A program made the translations under genes and the position numbers. A DNA stretch of 64,000 bases. It comes from Daldinia sp. FL1419. Taxonomy: Eukaryota > Ascomycota > Sordariomycetes > Xylariales > Hypoxylaceae. Below the pieces are notes generated by a model that was given only the letters and a program-made list of their open reading frames with translations, was not told the origin of the DNA and searched no databases. Location: contig MU623353.1 in the NCBI GenBank assembly GCA_025201765.1, positions 62,001 to 126,000 of the forward strand, read 5' to 3'. Each line of letters opens with the position of its first letter. Positions within the stretch are counted from its first letter, which is position 1. Shown in pieces: positions 55,311-64,000 of this stretch.

Positions 55311-56510
55311 ATGGCAGAAATGGAAATCGACTCGGAGGCTTCCGACCCCAAACCCATCGAAGTTGATAGCGACAACGACAACAACAACAACGACGCCGAC
55401 CCCATCATCGCCAGCTACGATGTCTACACGAACGCACCCTTTCCCGAAAACCGCAAACTTCTCGTCCTACAACACCCCAACAGACAAGGCCCGGTGCGCG
55501 CGCCGTACAAGCAAATCAGCGAAGTGCGCGTGAAGAACAAATCCGGCTTCATCGAGGTCGACGTGCCGATGAGTCATGGCCACGCCGACTACGACCGCGA
55601 GAAGGGGTTACGCTGGGGAAGCGCTCTGGCGCGCAGCACCGCGGCGAAGAACGGCGGGTCACAGGGTCTGGCGGGTGGTTTCGGCGTCGGCGTTCCTGCT
55701 AGAGGCGCTGCTGGTACGGCGGCTCGCGGTGCGGCGGGGAAGAGACCGGATGACCTGGAGAGGGAAATCAGTATGCTCGATTGGAACGAAGCCGTGCGCC
55801 AGGATAAGGTTCTGAGGACGCAGACTCTGGGCGGCCAGCTAGCGATCGAGAAGGAGACGAATTGCCGATGGATGGTTGGTGTATTCAAAGGAGGTATGTC
55901 AATTAATTATCCTACATAAACGTAGGGCATATTGGGTGCACGGCTGGGACTAACATGAGTCCAAACATCAGATCAATTACACCTCACCCCCGTAACATCC
56001 TTAATCCACCTGAGGCCACAACTCCACCACCTCGACGCCTACACTGAGCAAGAACGCCTAAGCCGTCCGCGCGAAGGGATATCAACAGCCGCATCCGGTT
56101 CCGCCGGTGGCGCAAGCGCAGGCAAAGAAGGCGCAGGAGGAAGCACCGCAACGCCCAGCGCGGGCGCCGCCAAGGCCATCCACATGTCGATCAAGAGTGC
56201 GGGGGGCACCGAGAACGGCGAACTAGTAGTCGACACGATGATCGAGCGGCTGCGCAAGGTCCAGGTCGAGCCGTGGTCCAAGCTCAAATACGAGGACGAA
56301 GACAGCGACAAGGCTTGGCATATGTTCACCAACCATCTCCTATACCCGGCCGCCGGTGACCCCAAAACCCCCGCCGACCTCAAGGGCAAGGGCAAGGAAA
56401 AGGAGACGAAGAAATCGGCCGCGGAAGAAAAAGACGTGTCGAAGGATATGTTCAAAGCGCAATGGACCGAAGAAGAGTTTCTTTCCCATATCCGTGACCC
56501 TTCGTCGTGA
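55311..56510 (+). CDS. RPC37: RNA polymerase III subunit RPC37 / RPC5
   Basis: Subunit of the Pol III TFIIF-like Rpc37-Rpc53 subcomplex, needed for termination and reinitiation. Exons 55311..55893 and 55972..56510 (78-bp intron) give 373 residues. The join restores GVFKGDQLHLTPVTSLIHLR, a conserved RPC5 core. Other marks: acidic N-terminus (DSDNDNNNNDADPIIASYDV), the YDVYTNAPFPENRKLLVLQ strand, and EVDVPMSHGHADYDREKGLRWG, all of the Sin-like family domain. An Ala/Gly-rich insert (about residues 110-145) and a second around 225-250 are typical low-complexity loops. A Lys/Glu-rich tail ends in a WTEEEFLSHIRD segment. Convergent with PAT1. Confidence 0.9.
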
Positions 56511-57322
56511 GAATGCGATGTCGCTAGTAACATATTGGAGGACGACCAGTAGAGATACGCGAGGCTCTTAAGACGATAGGATCGTTGAAATTAAGGAGAC
56601 CTGACGGAGACGATTGGTTATTTGAGTGTTCTTGGAAGTTATGAGGGCAACAAGGATGTCTAAGAGAAAAAAAGGAGTTCAGTCATTGCTACTACTAGGT
56701 TAACCAACATACCTACAACCAGGAAAGGTTCAAGGGACGGTTATCGGTTTATTGCATTGCTTGGCGTTCACGACTCTGGTTTTATTTTCCACTTAAAGCA
56801 CATTGTATTTGTACAGCTATGATGGTAGCTCGGAATTATTGCAAGCAATACAAAACGACCCAACTATGCACAACTGTAGGACTAGGGCCGAGACATGATA
56901 GTAGTCACAATACTCAAGTTGGACTCGAGGCTTGACTGTCGCTATGGCACAAAATATAGGCATCAATTGCCTCCGCCCTGACCATATAGTATCTATGCAC
57001 ATACTCCCTGTTTGGGTCTAGAACCTCGTCCACAAAATAGGTCTGCTTCATCTCCAGACCGCCGCTAAGCCAATCCGGGTATCATGAACTCGTGAGAATT
57101 CGGATAGATTTCACCGTTCGTTACCCATATACTGAGCCCCAAACGCTCATCTGTCTACTAGAAGCCTCTACCACGACTTCTTCGCACCTCATTAAGCTCC
57201 ATAAAGAAGCAGCGTTGAGTGACCACACTCAATGTCTTCCAAGTCTTTTTCGATCAAACAAACCGACGCCGGGTTTGGGGGAGATTATACAGTAGGTTGG
57301 GACGGCTATAGTAAGGCTTGAT
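56511..57322. other. Convergent intergenic spacer (RPC37 / PAT1)
   Basis: About 810 bp between two stop codons. Short frames (for example 57092-57295) show no motif. Nothing else supported. Confidence 0.5.
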
Positions 57323-59890
57323 CTAATTGTTCAATAATTCGACGTCAAGACCAATAGATCGCATAAACAGGTTAACATTGTCCAAGCGAGTTTTTGCCAT
57401 ATCGGGGGGCAGGGTCTTAGATAGGCTCACGGTATCCATGACCCGATCTTTGACCGCAAGGACGAGGCGTTGCTGTTCCTCTGGGCTGGCTCCTATGCCA
57501 ATAGCAGCAAGGAATTGCCACACGTAAATATCTTCTCCAGACGCCACGGTGCCAGGGAAGATGTTGGGAAGAGTCGGTTCTAAAGCGTTGAAGAACTGGT
57601 TGAACGTTGCAACCCTAGGATGAATTAGCTAATACAATTTAAAAGATTATTATTCTTATCCTTACCATTGCTGCCAAGACTGTTCAGTTGCTTGCCCAGC
57701 TTGTTTGGCGAGCTCAGCTCGACTAAGAATCATGGTCAACATCGAAACACCAATACGTGTTCGAGCAACAAGATCCACATTGAGATTCTGAGTGATCAAC
57801 CCAAGTACACCGGTGACAATATGCAGTTCCGATTTGCTCAAAAGATGGAGAAGACTTGGCATGACTGCCACGATGAACAACTCAATACTCTCACGAAGAG
57901 CGGCGTTCAAATTAATAGGCTCTCCAGTCTGCACTTGCGCCCCACGAACTACGTCAAGTTGATCGAGATGGATGACAATGATCGTCAGGATGGTCGTTTG
58001 TTGTTCAATGGTAAGATGGTTAAACACTCGACCGATAGCTTTCTTGCCCTTGGGATAGGATAAGAAGGCAATGAAAGGATGCACAGAGGTGGCACCTATA
58101 GGCTCATGGACTTTAAGCTCGTTCCATAGCTGCTCATTTAATTGCTGTAACTGTAGCTGCAACTCGGCACGCCGCTCAAAGTCCGGGTCGGTATTGCCAT
58201 TCGGCGGAGGAGGAGGCATGTTACGATCCAGATCTTCCATTTTCATTAATGTTAAGTAGACTTTCTCGATATTCTGAAGCGTCTCCTTCTTATCAGTCCC
58301 CGTAGTCGGGTGAGAGCGATGTCCACTACCGGGTCGGTTGGTCTCAGTACTGCTCTCAGTCCGCTTAATATTCAGGAGAGGCTTAGGTGTTTTCGCGTTG
58401 CTGAAAGAGATCTTTCCCAAGCTGCCTTCAATCACAAGTTGCTTATTTTTGGGCTTGTTCTTAGCAGCTTCCACGGCACGCTGGACCTGTTGTTCCATAC
58501 GTTGCATGTGGTTCTCCGGGCCTCGACCTTGACGTCTCATACCTCCATGACGGGTGCCGGTTTGGAAAAGGTACGTTTGCGCAAAGTTATTCAAGGGCTG
58601 ATTTGGATTAGGTCGCTGTCCTGCTCGTAGGGAACTAAGGACCTGATAGTAGAAGTCCTCCGCAAGAGCAGCATCGGTTCCGTGTTCGCTGGGGTCGCCG
58701 GTGGCCGAGACGAGTTGTTGAAGCTGGATTCTAGTAATAAAGCTCTTGTCCTGTGGTGTCATCAAGCCATTATCTTTTGACAAAACATGGATTTTATGAT
58801 TACGCTTGGCTCGTCTAGCCTCCGCTTCAAGGAAAGATGCCTTCTCCTGCTCAGATAGATGCGCAAGGTGAGCCTGGTTTGTGTTGGCCTGAGGCTGGCG
58901 AGTGAACGAGTTTTGCGATCGATGAGTTTGATGTGCCGGTAAATTCATTCTCGTGGGTTCTCCAGGCATACGATTAGGGTTCTGCAATATTTGAGTCGGG
59001 AATCCTGCAGGAGCGGGTTGATGCTGCTGAGGTACGGGGCCTGGCACACTAGGTCCGCTAGATGGGACACCTTTTGTGGATGGCCGTTGCAAGATTGCTA
59101 TGGGGTGCGCATGAGTAGCACCCTGTGGAAGTTGCTGGTTATCAGGAGCATAGAATCCCTGAGGTTGCCGGTTGTCAAATTGCTGCTGCCTGTAATCAAT
59201 AGGCTCCTGATGAGGATAATGGACATGAGGGAATGCCGCTTGAGGATCAGGACCAGGCTGAGACGGTGCTTGAAGCTGGGGTTGAGATTGTTGGGGCTGG
59301 GTAGGAGCTTTTGCCTGAGCGCGCATCGCCGCCTCGACCTCTTCAAGACTCATCATCTTACGACCTGCTGCCGGCGCAGCCGACTGGGATTGAGCTGGTG
59401 CTACCGGGGTTGCTTTCTTTGGCTGGACCCCCCATATTGAAGCGTCGACTTGAAGATCGGAGACAGGTTCAGACTTGTACTTTTCATAACCACTTCTAAC
59501 TGGTTTTGCGGTTTGCTGATAGGAATATCCCGAGTCGTACGCCTGTGCCGAAGAGGGTGGAATCGACTTCGGAACTGGCTGCTGACGACTAAAGCGCTGG
59601 TGCTCTTCTTCGATGGCATCCGCAACTTTAGCCGTCTGCCCAAAAAAGTCGAAGTCCTTACCAACTGACGCATGCGACACACCACCAGAATCACCGCCAC
59701 CGAACGTATCATCGTTGAAAGCATCATCAGTTTCATCCAACCCGTCACCTAATCCATCGTACGTATCCTCAAAATCCAAAGCCTCATCGATATCATCCGC
59801 GTTTCGCGAAAGGTCGGCAAAGGGGTCGTAGAATTGACCAAAACCGGGAGCTGCCGTATCGTGGCGCGAGGAATTCGCGTGGAAGGACAT
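57323..59890 (-). CDS. PAT1: mRNA decapping activator PAT1
   Basis: P-body protein linking deadenylated mRNA, the Lsm1-7 ring, Dhh1 and Dcp2 to activate decapping. Exons 59890..57666 and 57614..57323 (51-bp intron) give 838 residues; the join reads EQSWQQWVATFNQFFNALEP. The N-terminus starts MSFHANSS and has the acidic FGQFYDPFADL and DEALDFEDTYDGLGD segments; the Phe/Asp motif near residue 75 (GKDFDFFGQTAKVADA) is a typical Dhh1-binding site. A Pro/Gln-rich middle precedes the conserved MTPQDKSFITRIQLQQLVS block and the C-terminal PatC alpha-solenoid (about 530-838) with KGKKAIGRVFNHL. The length is usual for fungi. The promoter holds an A28 tract. Confidence 0.95.
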
Positions 59891-60392
59891 GATGGCAGCT
59901 GCAAGATTTACAACACTTGCGAAATTTCGGCCTTAACTAAATATGTAAATAGGTGGACTATAGTAAGAAAGTGAGATGTATGGAGGGGTGATGAATTTAA
60001 GAGAGGGTTGTGAAAAAGAGTGCTTTGTTTTATAGTTTTTCGAGTTTCATGTGAAATCTATGATAGAGAACGTAGAAAGAGACGAGTAGCATTATTGGGC
60101 ACTGGGTACAGCTTTTAGGTAGGAGCGCCGAATGCCTTTCATATAGAACGGCGTCTGCCCCCTACGAGGCGCGAAATGGTATTGACGGAGTGTTATGGTG
60201 TTTGAGAAAATCAAGAGGGATTGGGATAGATGGTACGAAATATAGAAAGGGGGTAATGGGAAAAAGAAACAAGAAGACTTACAACTAAGAGAGCTGGAAT
60301 ACTTGGTAGACGAGTAGCGAATGGTCTTGCTGGATCATGGTGTGGGCGTGAAAACAGCTCGGGGTTGTGAGGGGCGAGAGTACAGCGTTGAC

Positions 60393-60423
<31 letters not shown>

Positions 60424-62639
60424 ATGAAATAAAAGATATTTAGAAACGGATCGATACCTAAGAGAAAAAAAAAAGAATTGTAGCCTCACAAGGAAGCTCC
60501 AAGTAAAAACATAAAATATTGACTGCGATAGAAAGACGTAGCGTAGGGTAAGTAAGGCTGTTCGAAGAGAGCGCCGTCAACATCTATCGAAATGATTGAC
60601 GTATCTACGTGCCGGGCAACATTTCGCAAAGCGATTTGGTGGAATTGAAGAAACCTTACCTAACCTAACTACTAGTTAACCAAAGGACCTAGGGCGTTTG
60701 CTAGACCAATCAAGTTTGTCGAGGTGGAGAGGGGATTACATATTAATGCGTTCCGAGGCACGTGACTTTACAAGATAGGTAGCTGCAAATGGAAGCTTAC
60801 CTAGGTACCTACTTAGTACCTACCTCAGTTTGCATTAGGTACCTCCTATCTTATGTATATCAATATTAATAAGTAAATGATTTACATGCGCCTATCTTCT
60901 TGTCTTCGAAAATTAGCCAAACATAACTTGGACAGGTTTTTGGCCTTTGCATGTTGTTGAACCGGGTATCTTTGTTGTATATACAATTTTGAGTCATCCT
61001 TATAAGTAAGCAGTCACGTGCCTAGCCCCGAGACCAGTAGGTACTATGTGCATCTGTATTCAAATGGTTCAAAGTTACGACGGAAGTTACTTAAAATTTT
61101 TGCCCAGCTTTGACCTTAACACGCCCGTCGTATCCAGATTTAAGCAACAACTCCCGTATCTCATTCTATGGAAAATTCCCATATTTATAATTAGGTACCT
61201 AACTACCTAACCTACATCTTACTTATCTACCTTCCTCCCCTACCTAGCTTTTTATGAGATTTCTACCGTGTTTACTAATGCGTACATAATTTATCTACTG
61301 CGTTACGTAGTGATGGTACGTCAGCGTTGGTCTCCAGACTGTCCGCCGGACAAATGGTAGGCTAAGAGTATTTTAGAAATAGCGTTAGTTATTAGGCTAC
61401 TTGGGCTGTAGAGCTAACAACGCAATACACGTGGGTACCTATCGAATGTTTCTTCCTTATACATCTATAGGTCAGCGTCGAGGTGTACATGCCTACGCCG
61501 GGCGTATAGGATGTGTGTCCATCAGATATTCATATTCGTGTATACAGAGTATACAGGCTTAAACAGGGAGGGAGCCAAGTGATATGATATGACAACGGAA
61601 AAACACATCAAGATTGAGTGTTTTGGGTAAACTTGATAATCGGCATGTTACCCAAACTTGTTGAGACATTCTCTTTTGGAAGCAGACCACAAAAGAGATG
61701 TGTGAAGGGATGGACGGGTAGATACACGTACGTACGTAAAATACCTATACATACCCACCTACATGTAGGTATCTTGTAGATTGTGCCCTCGAATATAGAA
61801 TGTTCAAATACTTCGTACATATCTTATTGCCCAGATACTAGTAATAGTAAGGGTTTACTAGACGTGAAATCCTTGGATAAAAATATCAAATAACGGGACC
61901 CGGGTCGGATTACGGCAATGCCAAGACCTTAAGGCTCTGTAATACGGGGAGGGCTCGCGAGCCTAGCGATAACCTAGTACCCGTAAAATATGGGTCACTG
62001 ATTGGAAGTTGCAGTTCAGACGCACGGGGGTCCATAGTTACACTGCCAGGGGATAGTACCTTCCATCCAGAATTGACGCGTCGATCCATTTACCAGTCAA
62101 ATTCTAATCCATGGCCACCGTTTTCCCCCATTTCTAGGTAATCGACTAATCTACACCCTACAAGTACTTCTACTTATGCGCTTTTCGATATGCGAAATAT
62201 TGTACTTTACTGTACCTACCCCTATCCCACTTCTACGTACATGGTGTAACAGCTTCGTATTCTCTCGTCCAGCTTTACCTATTCCATTGAATCTATCTCA
62301 CCTGTTCATTTGCAATTATTTTTTTTCTTCTCTCCTTTCGTTCCCGCCTCCCTACCTTAAAAGTATTTCCGCTTTTTAAAAGAAATCGTAGCTTAGGTAT
62401 GCGAATTTGAACCGGTCGCATTCGAGCTTACGGTGATGACTTAATAGCCCTTCCTTTGTTTCTTGTAACAATACCTACACTATAAACCCTACCAGAGGCA
62501 AAGAGAGTTTTCCTCGTTGGTGGAAGTCCCCGCCCCCCTTCCGGCTGGCGAAATATTCCAGCCCTTCGAGAATATACCCCGTCTTCCCCTACCAGTCCAT
62601 TTTGACGGTGAACAATCCGTCGGTCCTACATCATCCATC
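59891..62639. other. Divergent intergenic region PAT1 / mannosyltransferase
   Basis: About 2.7 kb without a supported gene. It includes the poly(A) tract at 60393-60420, TACCTAGGTACCTAC-type words at 60797-60845 and 61192-61245, and CT-rich stretches near 62320-62345 that probably belong to the mannosyltransferase promoter. Confidence 0.5.
60393..60420. repeat. Homopolymer A28
   Basis: Twenty-eight uninterrupted A on the plus strand, i.e. a T28 tract about 500 bp upstream of PAT1 on its coding strand. Long dA:dT tracts exclude nucleosomes in fungal promoters. A second A-rich run follows at 60464-60474. Confidence 0.8.
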
Positions 62640-64000
62640 ATGGCTGCCGGCAGCGCGCGCATCGTGAGATATATCGTCTTTGCATTCTTTGTAAGTTGTG
62701 CATATACAGTTTGCGGTTTGCGGTTTGCGAATTGCTCTCGAGTAGGTCGGGCCTAGTTGGCTAATAGCAACCCATCAACAGTTTCTCGCAGTCCTTTACT
62801 TCGTATCTCATTCCTCGTACGAAGGAGTACAACTGAAACCCTCGTCGTTCGGAACTAGTTCAAGCTTATCGCCGACGAAGCCCGATAAGCCATTAGACGA
62901 TGCTAGCGGAGCGTCGTCTAGTTGGGGAAACAAGCCAGAAGGCTCGGTCGGTAATGCGCCAGGATCCTCAAAGAGCTCGCCATCGAAACCCGGTGCTGGA
63001 TCTCCAAAGCAATATGAAGACCTCGCTGAAGCTCCAATGGCGTTAACACCGTCGGATCCAGGATGGAATGATCTCTTGGGTACGGCCCCTGGTCCCCGTA
63101 TGAATGCCACATTCGTTTCTCTTGCTCGCAACAGCGATGTCTGGGATATCGCTCGCTCCATTCGCCAGGTCGAAGATCGATTTAACCGTCGATACAACTA
63201 CGACTGGGTTTTCCTCAACGACAAGCCGTTCGATGCCACTTTCAAGAAAGTTACAAGTTCCCTTGTATCTGGAAAGACCTACTATGGCGAGATTCCTCGT
63301 GAGCACTGGTCATTCCCCGACCATATCGACCAAGATAAGGCGCGCAAGGTCCGTGAAGACATGGCGCAGCGAAAAATCATATATGGCGATTCCGTTAGCT
63401 ACCGACACATGTGCCGTTTCGAGTCCGGTTTCTTCTTCCGCCAGCCGCTTATGCTGAACTACGAATGGTACTGGCGAGTCGAACCCAGCGTCGAGCTTTT
63501 CTGCGACATTCACTACGACCCTTTCCGTTTCATGGCCGAGAACAAGAAGAAATATAGCTTCGTGCTTAGTCTGTACGAATACGAGGAGACTATCCCTACT
63601 CTCTGGGATAGCGTGAAGAAGTTCATGAAGAACTACCCTGAGCATATCGCTGAGGGCAACTCCATGGCTTTCCTAAGCGACGACGGCGGCGAGAAGTACA
63701 ACAAATGCCACTTCGTAAGTAGCATTATTGCATTGCATTATGTGTTGGTCGCTACTAACTTATATACAGTGGTCCAATTTCGAAGTTGGCAACTTGGAAT
63801 GGCTCCGATCCAAGGCCTATACCGACTTCTTCGAGTCTCTTGATCAGGATGGTGGATTCTTCTACGAGCGATGGGGCGATGCACCAGTGCACTCCATCGC
63901 TGCCGGTCTCTTACTAAAAAAGGAGGAAATCCACTTCTTCAACGATATCGCCTATTACCACGTCCCCTTTACCCACTGCCCCACTGGCGAGAAGACAAGA
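62640..64000 (+). CDS. KRE2/KTR-family alpha-1,2-mannosyltransferase (GT15), 3' end outside window
   Basis: Golgi enzyme that extends N- and O-linked mannans from GDP-mannose. Exons 62640..62690, 62782..63714 and 63770..>64000; both joins are phase 0. Residues 1-11 are cytosolic and basic, then a signal-anchor IVFAFFFLAVLYFVSH (split by the first intron), then a Ser/Lys/Gly/Pro stem to about residue 95. GT15 marks: MNATFVSLARNSDVWDI, RRYNYDWVFLNDKPF, YRHMCRFESGFFFR, WYWRVEPSVELFCDIHYDPF, and after splicing NKCHFWSNFEVGNLEW, which carries the proposed catalytic Glu. HSIAAGLLLKKEEIHFFNDI follows just before the edge, so only the C-terminal tail is missing. The Cys pattern and length fit the family. 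Intron 1 contains TTTGCGG repeated three times. Confidence 0.95.

Noticed and set aside
60211..60489. Frame with a poly-Phe run on the minus strand
   Set aside because: Produced by translating the A28 tract; not a real protein.

Overview
This is a window from a filamentous ascomycete nuclear genome (Pezizomycotina, probably Sordariomycetes). The evidence is the short introns of about 50-115 bp with GT...CTRAY...AG signals, compact gene spacing, a highly reducing polyketide synthase, a class II hydrophobin, a Fung_rhodopsin-type membrane protein, and single-copy housekeeping genes with fungal architecture. A Xylariales-like relative is only a guess. Exon joins below were derived by hand from reading frame, splice signals and family alignment.

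Layout. (1) 1-25 kb is a dense housekeeping block: a RhoGAP protein (5'-truncated by the window edge), RRS1, mitoribosomal mS29, MCM7, PEX1, a GCK-type STE20 kinase, TEL2, UBA3, then a pair of related hypothetical genes of which the second looks decayed. (2) 25-52.7 kb is accessory: a three-exon GPI-anchored six-cysteine secreted protein, a secreted S33/TAP-like peptidase, an eleven-exon highly reducing PKS (KS-AT-DH-MT-ER-KR-ACP), a rhodopsin-domain membrane protein divergent from a BAHD-type acyltransferase, a SnoaL-like protein, and a hydrophobin with an unusual N-terminal domain. Intergenic spaces here are long (1-4 kb) and often AT-rich. (3) 55-64 kb returns to housekeeping: RPC37/RPC5, PAT1, and the start of a KRE2/KTR mannosyltransferase that runs off the right edge.

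How the genes may work together. The PKS, acyltransferase and SnoaL-like gene are a plausible small secondary-metabolite cluster: chain assembly, acylation or release, and cyclisation or dehydration. No transcription factor, P450, transporter or thioesterase is visible, so the cluster is minimal or its members are dispersed. The secreted GPI protein, peptidase and hydrophobin give the same interval a cell-surface flavour. No CRISPR, rRNA or convincing tRNA was seen. One MITE-like element with 31-bp terminal inverted repeats lies between RRS1 and mS29, and a short palindromic word (TAGGTACCTA and variants) recurs in intergenic DNA throughout.
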